Source: a virus | Length of the DNA: 28,714 nucleotides | Strand: one strand, 5' to 3' | IMG/VR virus record: IMGVR_UViG_3300032285_000620 | Span: 1-28,714 of that record | Shown: positions 7,132 to 13,649 of the stretch, piece by piece | Layout: each line of letters begins with the position of its first letter | Position numbering within the stretch: the stretch's first letter is position 1 | Made by a program: the position numbers and the translations under genes | The notes under the pieces: model-generated | What the model was told of the DNA's origin: nothing | The model's input: only the letters and a program-made list of their open reading frames with translations | Database searches by the model: none

Positions 7132-7296
7132 TCACTCCAAAAGAATTTGACCGCCGTCCTCTTGGACGAGGTTAACGCCAGATTCAGTAAGCAAATTGCC
7201 CACCGAAGCCCCGTTGTCACGGGTGCCTGTAAAGAGCGTAGCAATGCCACCAAGCCCAAGACCTAGCGCGTTGCGGAGGGCGACACCGAAGCTCAT
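7132..7296 (-). CDS. Small fiber-linked protein (54 aa)
   Basis: A 54-codon gene, MSFGVALRNALGLGLGGIAT at the start and NLVQEDGGQILLE at the end. It starts in a 4-base ATGA overlap with the 100-aa gene upstream and ends six bases before the next ATG, donating that gene's GGAG ribosome site, so gene order and spacing strongly support it. The N-terminus is Gly/Leu/Ala-rich and could associate with membrane or pack as a helix. The acidic EDGGQILLE ending resembles short beta-rich words I recall in phage tail proteins. Function unknown; by context it belongs to the virion base or fiber region. Confidence 0.7.
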   Translation of the reverse strand: MSFGVALRNALGLGLGGIATLFTGTRDNGASVGNLLTESGVNLVQEDGGQILLE

Positions 7297-7595
7297 TGCT
7301 TATTGATAGGTTTGCAGTAGATCGAACCAGCGTCAGCCACTTGAATCGCGCTCACGCGCCAAGGTGCGCCGGTGCCCATAGGCAAATAGAACGGGATCGG
7401 GGTGTACGCAGGGATCGGGGTGCTGGCAGTGGTTGCCACAGCCGCAGGGCCAATCTCGACATAGCATGGGGTCGTAGACCAGATCACCACACCTTCAGGA
7501 CCAGGATTCCAGTCGGAAGTGTTGCCAGCAGTGCCGGTGTAGGACGCTGTACGGCCAGGAAAATCGGCCTTTGATAGTGGGTTGAGAAGTTCCAT
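7293..7595 (-). CDS. Putative structural protein (100 aa)
   Basis: A 100-residue beta-rich protein starting MELLNPLSKADFPGRTASYT, Pro/Thr/Ala-rich in the middle (TTASTPIPAYTPIPFYLPMG) and ending GSIYCKPINKQ. There is no signal peptide or membrane helix. It looks like a small virion protein with an immunoglobulin-like or jelly-roll composition, but I cannot name a family. It lies between the 120-aa protein and the fiber genes; its stop codon overlaps the next start (ATGA). AAGGATCATC before its ATG supplies a ribosome site. Possibly a head-fiber or decoration protein. Confidence 0.75.
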   Translation of the reverse strand: MELLNPLSKADFPGRTASYTGTAGNTSDWNPGPEGVVIWSTTPCYVEIGPAAVATTASTPIPAYTPIPFYLPMGTGAPWRVSAIQVADAGSIYCKPINKQ

Positions 7596-7603
7596 GATGA
7601 TCC

Positions 7604-7966
7604 TTATGCCAAGAATTTTAACTTGTACAGCGTGCGGAGATAAATTTCAATGATGTTGTCAATCAACTGTTGCAACGACATATCGGTCCGGTCAACCACA
7701 TCATACCTAGCAGCTTCAATCTGCGCGAGTGAGTCTTCCAAGAATTCGATAATGTTAGCCGTTTTCTTGGCCGAATGCAAAGTAATTGGGCCAATTAAAC
7801 CATGACGGCCTTGATAGGACTCAGCAAAGTCATCAGCCGCATCAATGATGCGGTCATAGAAAATGTTAAGTGCCGTGTGCTTGGAAAAACTGCGGGTGTT
7901 CAAATGAACGGAATGGGCGACATCCCGAGCCAGAAACAACAAACCTAAAAAATCAGCGGCTTTCAT
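7604..7966 (-). CDS. Small helical protein, DUF5856-like, with Dps-reminiscent ligand pattern (120 aa)
   Basis: A 120-residue all-helical protein. Its first half reads LARDVAHSVHLNTRSFSKHT and then ALNIFYDRIIDAADDFAESY. From memory this is like a phage family called DUF5856. By eye it also recalls the ferroxidase segment of Dps proteins: H21-x-N, H30, D45 and E49, with H-to-D (15) and D-to-E (4) spacings equal to those of E. coli Dps H63-D78-E82. The first His spacing is 9 rather than 12, although H18 would give 12. Its ATG overlaps the portal stop (ATGA), so it is translated with portal. It could be a ferritin-like internal protein, or a helical protein with chance similarity. The function is unproven. 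Confidence 0.8.
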   Translation of the reverse strand: MKAADFLGLLFLARDVAHSVHLNTRSFSKHTALNIFYDRIIDAADDFAESYQGRHGLIGPITLHSAKKTANIIEFLEDSLAQIEAARYDVVDRTDMSLQQLIDNIIEIYLRTLYKLKFLA

Positions 7967-10140
7967 TGCGGCATTCCTTGTGGTGCGTATTCAGCGCTTT
8001 CGGGCATCATCTCATTCTGTTCACGGCCAGGCATCTCGCCCACCAGATCGCCAGAGGTAATCATGCCGTGGACCGTGCCCATAACAATGTCTTGAATCTG
8101 CTCGGGCGACATAGATGCCTGCACTTGAGCCAAACGCTTGGTTTCGGCCTCGTATGCTTTGACTTGAGCCTCAAAGTCCTTGCGCTCCATGTCTTGCATC
8201 TCAATGGACTTGCCCACGTTTCGCAGCATCTGGTGCATCTGTTCCATCTCTTGACCCATCGCCTGCATCTGCATTTGAGCAGCCTGCAACGCTGGGTCTT
8301 CATTAGCATCTGACAAGAGTTTAGGATCAATGGTTTTCTGGAACCGCTTTGCCATCTCTTGAGCGCCAGGCCAGTCCATGTTTTTGACAAACAGGTCACC
8401 GGCCACAGACCACAGCTGGGGGTTACCCTGCAACAGTTGTGCCATTGCTTCAAGTGCCGCTTGACGCTTGGTCGCGTAGCCTGGGCCGGTGGTCGCCACG
8501 ACATCGTACTTGCCGACGCCTGGATTGTAGATTTTCTCAATCACGATGCCTTGCTGGTCAACGATCTTGTTGACTGGCTCGGGCTGATCGGGGTTGATTT
8601 TGACCATTTTGGTTTCGCCGTCCTCACCAATGATTCGGGCAATGCGCTGTGTGTCGTAAATTTTCGGAATCAAGTCCACCAACTGACGGGCCACGTGACG
8701 CACGGCGCGGGTGAGGTTGTCACCGTAGTGATAGGTGCCCACGTCGCCTTCTCGCTGGCGAGCGAGAATGGCTTTGCCCGAACGCTCGTTGGAACCCATG
8801 CCCAAAGAAGCGTTGTATTGTCCAGTGGTGGACTTGATGTCCTCAGACGCGCCTGCCTTGGCCTGTAGAAGGCCCGTAGAAGCCATCGGAGGCTGGGCAC
8901 GCTGGGGTAGTGGCAGGATGGAGCCAGAACCGTTTGTAACGTCTGGATTGACCTCCAAATACGGCCAGTTGTTTGTGTTAGCGGTCTTCCACTTGTCTTC
9001 GTAGCCTTCAAACTGACCGCCGTAGCCGATAAACGGCGCTTTGGGGGCCAGAGCCAGCATCTCTGCCTCTTGGGACACCCAGTAGTTGTACATACGCTGG
9101 GCATCCTTGGCGTTACGCACCAAACCCGACACGTACAGACGGCCATCGACCTCAAATTCGTTGCCGACAACACGAATAACGGGAATCCACTTGCCTGCCC
9201 ACTCTTTTTCTTCAAGGATTTCGTAGCCGTTGATCTTGCAGTACTTCACCCGAGGGCGCTCGGACACCCGATTGCGCTTGGGTTTGCCAAACATTGCCCG
9301 TAAAGCCTTGTCTTCTGGCGTGCCTTCAAACGCTGTTTGATTGCCGGGGTACAGATTCAGGGTGGCTTTGTCGTAGTCGATGTAGTAGTACCCTGCGATA
9401 CGCACGGTGTCTTCATTGAGCCAGTTGCTGATCGACTGATCGCCCACGCCAAGCGACTGCAAGGTCGAAATAGGGGCTGCATCGGGGTATTGGCGCTCGT
9501 ATTCGGCTTTTGTCAGGTCTTCGGTGATAAAACACCACTTGGCATCCGCGCCAGTGGGGTCTTGAATCAGCGGGTCCATGTAGACCGAGAAGCTGTTACG
9601 CACACGGCCAATCTTAATGTCCTGATCGAACGTGTTTTCGTCACAATACTCGGTCATCAGGGTGATGTAACCCTCGCCGTAGGACACTTGGTTCTCGCAG
9701 GCGGTGTCATAGGCCACATCAGCGTCCGAGATGTACTCAATGTGCCGAATCATGCCGTTGAAAATGTCCGCCACTTCGATGTCGGCGTTGTCATCCACAG
9801 GGATGACCTTGGCCCCGGGGCGATTTTGGCGCATGTCGTTGGTGACTTGGCGCACATGCTGGGGCAGTTTGTTGATGGTCAGCGTTGGACGGGCGTTGAT
9901 TGTCTGCCCTTGGACCGCGCCACGGGTAGCCAATACGTCAGCAGGCCACTGCCAGTGGTTGTCCGGTGAGCCAGCGTAGAAACGCAAGTCGTCGATCTCA
10001 TCCTCACGAGACTCGGCCAGCGCCGATACGGCCATATCCAGACGGGCACGCGCAACGGTCAGAATATCTGAGTCGCTTTTTAGTGGTTTGCCACCGGCAG
10101 CTACGTTAGCTGCGGCGACTATTCCGGTTGGATCAGCCAT
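7963..10140 (-). CDS. Portal protein, P22 gp1 type (725 aa)
   Basis: The portal is the dodecameric ring at the packaging vertex through which DNA enters and leaves. Length (725 aa) matches P22 gp1 (725). Recognisable text includes the N-terminal helical start with SREDEIDDLRFYAGSPDNHW, QVTNDMRQNRPGAKVIPVDD (about residues 97-116), CENQVSYGEGYITLMTEY and the basic clip/wing region. The C-terminal quarter (about residues 600-690) is a Gln/Met/Glu-rich helix (AAQMQMQAMGQEMEQMHQML), the barrel-like part of P22-type portals. The ribosome site AGGGG stands six bases before the ATG. It overlaps the end of the GroES-like gene and, at the other end, the 120-aa gene. Confidence 0.95.
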   Translation of the reverse strand: MADPTGIVAAANVAAGGKPLKSDSDILTVARARLDMAVSALAESREDEIDDLRFYAGSPDNHWQWPADVLATRGAVQGQTINARPTLTINKLPQHVRQVTNDMRQNRPGAKVIPVDDNADIEVADIFNGMIRHIEYISDADVAYDTACENQVSYGEGYITLMTEYCDENTFDQDIKIGRVRNSFSVYMDPLIQDPTGADAKWCFITEDLTKAEYERQYPDAAPISTLQSLGVGDQSISNWLNEDTVRIAGYYYIDYDKATLNLYPGNQTAFEGTPEDKALRAMFGKPKRNRVSERPRVKYCKINGYEILEEKEWAGKWIPVIRVVGNEFEVDGRLYVSGLVRNAKDAQRMYNYWVSQEAEMLALAPKAPFIGYGGQFEGYEDKWKTANTNNWPYLEVNPDVTNGSGSILPLPQRAQPPMASTGLLQAKAGASEDIKSTTGQYNASLGMGSNERSGKAILARQREGDVGTYHYGDNLTRAVRHVARQLVDLIPKIYDTQRIARIIGEDGETKMVKINPDQPEPVNKIVDQQGIVIEKIYNPGVGKYDVVATTGPGYATKRQAALEAMAQLLQGNPQLWSVAGDLFVKNMDWPGAQEMAKRFQKTIDPKLLSDANEDPALQAAQMQMQAMGQEMEQMHQMLRNVGKSIEMQDMERKDFEAQVKAYEAETKRLAQVQASMSPEQIQDIVMGTVHGMITSGDLVGEMPGREQNEMMPESAEYAPQGMPQ

Positions 10141-10375
10141 TAAAGACCCCTAAAACGTGAGGTTCGCGCATGACTACATAGTCCTTGCGGTCATAAGTGA
10201 ATTCTTGCCCTACGTCGAAGTATACGCGATCCCCAACTTTGAGTTCTTTACAGTCAGGGCCAGCGGATAGTATCACACCTGTCGGCATTTTCTCAGTTGA
10301 TGTGAGAACGAAGGTAGCGTGAGTTTCAACATCACGCTCCATGATCAGGCAGTTTTGCAGGGCTTTTGGGATCAT
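10133..10375 (-). CDS. GroES-like co-chaperonin (Cpn10-type, 80 aa)
   Basis: Cpn10 caps the GroEL chamber and helps fold large phage proteins such as coat. By eye the 80 residues follow the GroES pattern from end to end: an N-terminal strand with PKALQNCLIMERDVET (host: RPLHDRVIVKRKEVET), a mobile-loop equivalent with FVLT at residues 22-25 (host IVLT), TGVILSAGP at 32-40 (host RGEVLAVG), LKVGDRVYF at 45-53, and a C-terminal YVVMREPHVLGVF (host VLIMSESDILAIV). It is shorter than GroES (about 97 aa), mainly by lacking the roof-loop region. It lies between a 48-aa gene (ATGA overlap) and the portal gene, so it is made with capsid proteins. The similarity is clear by eye but has not been searched. 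Confidence 0.78.
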   Translation of the reverse strand: MIPKALQNCLIMERDVETHATFVLTSTEKMPTGVILSAGPDCKELKVGDRVYFDVGQEFTYDRKDYVVMREPHVLGVFNG

Positions 10376-10518
10376 TTTTTCTTCATAGCTGGCTTGGGCG
10401 CGGCACGTTTAACTGCATAACTTATTGCGACTGCTTGTTTCACCGGCTTACCGGCTTTGACTTCAGCGGCTACGTTTTTGCGAAAAGCCGCAGGTGATTT
10501 GGATTTAACAAGTGGCAT
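10372..10518 (-). CDS. Small basic protein (48 aa)
   Basis: A 48-residue lysine-rich protein, MPLVKSKSPAAFRKNVAAEV, followed by KAGKPVKQAVAISYAVKR and a basic tail with KPAMKKK. The segment KNVAAEVKAGKPVKQAVAIS with AYxVKR is one I have seen repeatedly in small phage proteins of unknown function. AAAGGACTGAT precedes the ATG. The TGA overlaps the ATG of the GroES-like gene (ATGA), so it is a tightly coupled member of the late operon. The strong positive charge suggests nucleic-acid binding or packing with DNA in the head, but there is no direct evidence. Confidence 0.8.
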   Translation of the reverse strand: MPLVKSKSPAAFRKNVAAEVKAGKPVKQAVAISYAVKRAAPKPAMKKK

Positions 10519-10527
10519 ATCAGTCCT

Positions 10528-10956
10528 TTAAGTGGCTGTGTGGAATATGGCGTAGTTCAAATGCAGCGCCTCAGAATAGGCGTTGTTCGTGATGTTTTTA
10601 ATCACCACGGTAAACGAGCCGTCAGCGATGGCCGCGATAAACACGTTGTACGCACCCACAGTGCCGCCAGAGGCTACGCTGATCACCACGACATCTTTGG
10701 TGCTGACAGTGCTGCAAGTGACCACAAACACAGCGTTTGCGCTTGGCGCAAGTTGAGCGTTAGCCGTAATGATCTGGCCCGACGGCGTATTGATCGTTAC
10801 GCCAGTCGTTTTGTTGTTTTGCTGCGTTACGGTGTCGTATGCACCAGCGGCATAACCAATCGTGCCTGTGGTGGAAATGTCTTTAGCCTTGACAATATCC
10901 GCGCCGATAATGTTCTGATCTTCGTATGCGACGCCAATCGGCTTGGTATTTGCCAT
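10528..10956 (-). CDS. Putative head decoration / structural protein (142 aa)
   Basis: A 142-residue Ala/Val/Thr/Ile-rich protein. It starts MANTKPIGVAYEDQNIIGAD, sharing the MANxxPIGVAYxD opening with the 78-aa protein at 316-552. The remainder is beta-rich (ITANAQLAPSANAVFVVTCS, KDVVVISVASGGTVGAYNVF). AAAGGAGAAATAA gives an excellent ribosome site before the ATG. It lies between large terminase and the portal group, not next to coat, so the two related genes flank the head module at both ends. The composition and strong ribosome site suggest an abundant virion protein such as decoration or head fiber. I do not know a named family. Confidence 0.75.
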   Translation of the reverse strand: MANTKPIGVAYEDQNIIGADIVKAKDISTTGTIGYAAGAYDTVTQQNNKTTGVTINTPSGQIITANAQLAPSANAVFVVTCSTVSTKDVVVISVASGGTVGAYNVFIAAIADGSFTVVIKNITNNAYSEALHLNYAIFHTAT

Positions 10957-10974
10957 TTATTTCTCCTTTGCCAT

Positions 10975-12504
10975 TTAAGACCCCATCCATCCAGTTGCAA
11001 CTGCCGCGCGGTCGTAGACTTGGCGGCGCTCAATGCGGGAATTGTACTCCCCACGGCTGGCTACAGGGTACGAAAACGTCAGCGCTATCGCATCCGCAGC
11101 ATCTGGAGACGCTAAACCACGCGCCTTCATGTCCTTTTTAGACTCCAAGAATATCGATCCTTTGGAGTCCGGCTTCATCATAGGCGAAATCAAATCAGTT
11201 TTCAAGAACCTGTCGTTCGGGATGCTGGCGCTTTTAAGCCATTCACGCATATCGCCCCAAATCTGCGCCCGCATGTTGCCATACATGGCCGGATTCTTGG
11301 ACTTCCAGCCAAAGTTCACGCCCTTAATTTTGTACCGCTGCTCCTTGAGCCGATCCACAATTCCCGCGCCCAGCCCGCCCTCGTCAATGAACACCATCGC
11401 AGGTTTCCATTCTTCAATCGCTTCGATCACATGCCCGACCACCGTCATAGTGTCGTCGCCCCTGTGCCGGATGATCTTCACGATGTCCCGCCCTTGCCTG
11501 ACCGCGATCACCGTCGCGTCCGCCCCAAACCGCGCGGGGTCCACCCCGATCACTATCGGCGCGCTTGGGTCTTTATACAGTGGCCGTTTCATGGCGTCGT
11601 CCACGACCAGGCTTGATATAAACTGGTCATCGCCCGCGTTGGGGAACTCGCCATACACTTCAACGTGCGCTTGTGATGAGTCAGGCCCGTATTCGTCGAT
11701 GATCTGCTGGTAGACCTGTTTGTCCGTCCCCTCGACCGTGCGGGCGTCCACCACTTTGGTCACCCAGAACTCACGCTTGCTGTGAAACGTCTCGTAGAAG
11801 TAGCCCGTATTGCGACGCGGGTTGCTAAACGCCAGCCAGAACCGGTTGGGCGTGTTCTCAGTAAAGAAACCAGCCGTCACTGCCCAAATGGCGTCATCGA
11901 TACCCGACGCCTCGTCAAAGATCACCATCACACCGTCGAAGTTGTGCACACCCGCGTAGGCGTCCGGATTCTCAGCCGACCACAGCCGCCCTTCAACGCC
12001 CCAATAGCGTGTGCCCTTCTTTAGATCGCGCTCGACCAGTTCAGTCAGCCACTTGGCGGGCATCAGCCGGGTAGCTGAGACTTCAAACCAATGGCTGTTA
12101 AGTGACATCGCCAGCCACTTGGTAATCTCGGCCCAGGTGATAGAGCGCAGCTGACTTTCCGAGTTAGCCGACACAATGGTCGTCGAGCCTATCCTGGTGG
12201 ACAGCATCCAGATGACGATCCACGAAACCAGCGCCGACTTTCCAATACCGCGCCCAGATGAGACCGAGTGGCGTAGCGTGTTGAAGTCTATTTGACCTTT
12301 GTTCTTCTTAATCTGTTCGGCAATCTCTTGCAGCACCTCGCGCTGCCATTTACGTGGTCCGTCGAAGTTTTCCAGTGGCGTGCCCTGCACGCCCCACGGA
12401 AATACGAACTTCACAAACGCCAGTGGGTTGTCTTTGTACTGCGGTGCCCACAACCGCGCCATCAGTTCCTGTTCGTCTTCAGCGCTGTACTTGGTGGTTT
12501 GCAT
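10975..12504 (-). CDS. terL: Terminase large subunit (509 aa)
   Basis: This is the DNA-packaging motor ATPase and headful nuclease. Walker A is GRGIGKS (residues 84-90, after SVSS), Walker B VMVIFDE (192-198, with D197 and E198), and a SNP motif at 227-229 fits the coupling motif. The C-terminal RNase-H-like nuclease shows IGVDPARFGAD (acidic D322), VFIDEGGLG (D374) and SPDAADAIALT (D468/D471). Length is typical for the family. It begins 26 bases inside the end of the small subunit gene. With a P22-type portal it probably packages by a headful mechanism, but packaging type cannot be read from this alone. Confidence 0.95.
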   Translation of the reverse strand: MQTTKYSAEDEQELMARLWAPQYKDNPLAFVKFVFPWGVQGTPLENFDGPRKWQREVLQEIAEQIKKNKGQIDFNTLRHSVSSGRGIGKSALVSWIVIWMLSTRIGSTTIVSANSESQLRSITWAEITKWLAMSLNSHWFEVSATRLMPAKWLTELVERDLKKGTRYWGVEGRLWSAENPDAYAGVHNFDGVMVIFDEASGIDDAIWAVTAGFFTENTPNRFWLAFSNPRRNTGYFYETFHSKREFWVTKVVDARTVEGTDKQVYQQIIDEYGPDSSQAHVEVYGEFPNAGDDQFISSLVVDDAMKRPLYKDPSAPIVIGVDPARFGADATVIAVRQGRDIVKIIRHRGDDTMTVVGHVIEAIEEWKPAMVFIDEGGLGAGIVDRLKEQRYKIKGVNFGWKSKNPAMYGNMRAQIWGDMREWLKSASIPNDRFLKTDLISPMMKPDSKGSIFLESKKDMKARGLASPDAADAIALTFSYPVASRGEYNSRIERRQVYDRAAVATGWMGS

Positions 12505-12955
12505 CTTGTTTCTTATTTGGCGCTGGCCGTGCGGTAAGCGCGGGGCTGGGTTCGTGGGCTATGACATCCACCACGTCAGCAGCGCGGCGTTCGGCTTCGG
12601 CGAGAGCGCCGATGATGGAAATGCGCTGGTCTACGTCGACAGTGATGGACTGCTTGGCGACCCAGCCGTGGACGTTCTGCAAGATCGCCAATGAGGCTTT
12701 AGCGTCGCCCTGCTCGGCTGCTTTGTGCAGTTGCTTGGAAGCGGTCAGCTCGCCATCAGCGCGGCCTTTTTGTTCGGCCATCTCAGCGACGGGGTCCATC
12801 TCGCACAACTGACGATAGGCTTTGGGCAGCATTCCAGCCGCCAGGGCTAAGTTGTCGCCTTTCAGCCCGAGCTTGGCGGCGTCATAGATGCGGTTAAGCA
12901 CCGCCTCGGTAGCGCGTATCTCGTTGATGACAAGTGGCAGTGAATGGAAACTCAT
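12479..12955 (-). CDS. Terminase small subunit, putative (158 aa)
   Basis: The small subunit recognises viral DNA and hands it to the motor. From the ATG at 12955 the protein is 158 aa: a helical N-terminus with a possible helix-turn-helix (KLGLKGDNLALAAGMLPKAY, about residues 23-42), a charged helical middle (about 45-85), a segment with LAILQNVHGWVAKQSITVDV, and a disordered basic end. A longer reading frame exists upstream, but its first 65 residues have biased low-complexity text and would cover the promoter, so I prefer 12955. The ribosome site is weak, which leaves some doubt. The call rests mainly on the position before and overlapping with the large subunit. Confidence 0.75.
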   Translation of the reverse strand: MSFHSLPLVINEIRATEAVLNRIYDAAKLGLKGDNLALAAGMLPKAYRQLCEMDPVAEMAEQKGRADGELTASKQLHKAAEQGDAKASLAILQNVHGWVAKQSITVDVDQRISIIGALAEAERRAADVVDVIAHEPSPALTARPAPNKKQDANHQVQR

Positions 12956-12985
12956 ATTCGTATGGCCGCGTGAATGCGTGCGCTC

Positions 12986-13015
12986 ATTGTAAACATAAAG
13001 CTGGTTGTCAGGCAA
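12986..13015 (-). promoter_or_regulatory. Candidate promoter for the late (terminase) operon
   Basis: On the minus strand TTGCCT (13015-13010, 4 of 6 for -35) and TACAAT (12991-12986, 5 of 6 for -10) are 18 bp apart and point at the small terminase gene, whose ATG is about 30 bp further. Pattern matching by eye only. Confidence 0.4.
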
Positions 13016-13263
13016 TTGTTTACGAGTTGCTAAAAAATAAAAAAGTTTTTGCAGACGCTCCGTTACAGCAGGCCCTTTGCGCTCGGCCCTACCCCCTCCC
13101 CCTCGCGGCGAATCCTGTGGGTCATGTGGACTGCCCACATCAAGCCGCAAACCCCCAGCAGATTGTGGACAATGTGGACAACATGCGCGAAGCTGTTAGC
13201 CGCCATCAATGTGGACAATGTGGACAACATGTAGCGGACTCTATGGCGTGAGTGGAGAGGCAT

Positions 13264-13278
13264 CACGCAAAATGCGTG
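13264..13278. repeat. Perfect 6-bp inverted repeat with 3-base loop
   Basis: CACGCA and TGCGTG are separated by AAA. It lies immediately left of the inverted-repeat-bounded tandem 9-mers, so it is part of the structured origin-like region. Confidence 0.6.
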
Positions 13279-13326
13279 GATTTAAAACGTGGACACTGTG
13301 GACACTCTGGACGCTAGTTTTAAATC
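13279..13326. repeat. 10-bp inverted repeat enclosing three tandem 9-mers
   Basis: GATTTAAAAC (13279-13288) and its perfect complement GTTTTAAATC (13317-13326) flank exactly three 9-bp units (13289-13315) plus one base. The AT-rich arms could act as an easily melted segment or as a cruciform stem. Confidence 0.75.
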
Positions 13327-13432
13327 GCTCTACCCCATATTGCCTATTTTTTAAGCAGTTGTTTCAGAAGGTTCAAATAATCAATAGTCCACAATATCCA
13401 CAAAGCGACCCGCAACTAGCAGCCACGCCACA

Positions 13433-13453
13433 TTGAGCGTGGGTCACGCTCAA
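13433..13453. repeat. Perfect 9-bp inverted repeat with 3-base loop
   Basis: TTGAGCGTG and CACGCTCAA are separated by GGT. It is not followed by a T-tract on either strand, so it is probably not a terminator. It may be an operator or an extruded hairpin in the origin-like region. Confidence 0.65.
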
Positions 13454-13590
13454 CTGTTCACATAGTCCAACGACTATCCCGCACGTCCACAATCACGTTT
13501 TTCACCGCCTGGCGTGAAGCGATCCGTTGTTTACCTGGTGGACAACACACAACAAAAAACAACCAAGGGTAAACCCCTAGAAAATAGTTG

Positions 13591-13617
13591 TTGACATGTA
13601 AAGAATTCCTGTACAAT
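13591..13617 (+). promoter_or_regulatory. Candidate sigma70 promoter for the rightward small-gene operon
   Basis: TTGACA (13591-13596) is a perfect -35 and TACAAT (13612-13617) a 5-of-6 -10, with a slightly short 15-bp spacer. It points at the gene starting at 13650, and two tandem 9-mers (13643-13660) lie just downstream over the start codon, where a bound protein could repress it. Confidence 0.6.
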
Positions 13618-13649
13618 CACCATATCAACAACCAACTGGAACATCCACA

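Larger units (their letters stand above)
12956..13649. other. Non-coding control region, candidate replication origin
   Basis: About 690 bases with no convincing gene separate the leftward late operon from the rightward small-gene operon. The region holds a candidate leftward promoter (12986-13015), a run of A/T just beyond it (about 13030-13052), tandem DnaA-box-like 9-mers (13126-13660), three short-loop inverted repeats and a candidate rightward promoter (13591-13617). Small open frames here on both strands only translate the repeats (for example repeated VDN or STL words). The combination is typical of an origin and regulatory hub, although the origin role is not proven. Confidence 0.6.

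Noticed and set aside
8359-9979. Several long plus-strand frames opposite the portal gene
   Set aside because: They are shadows of the portal codons; none shows a motif or translation start signal.
12956-13150. 65-residue N-terminal extension of the small terminase gene
   Set aside because: The extension is Gly/Arg/Pro-rich low-complexity text, crosses the candidate promoter and AT-rich stretch, and starts without a ribosome site.
13049-13266. Short open frames on both strands through the repeat array
   Set aside because: Their products are translations of the 9-bp repeats (repeated MWT, VDN or STL words) without ribosome sites.
13264-13453. N4-type virion RNA polymerase promoters (short hairpins with 3-base loops)
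   Set aside because: The two hairpins have 3-base loops, but the stems are not alike, and no virion RNA polymerase gene is seen in the window.
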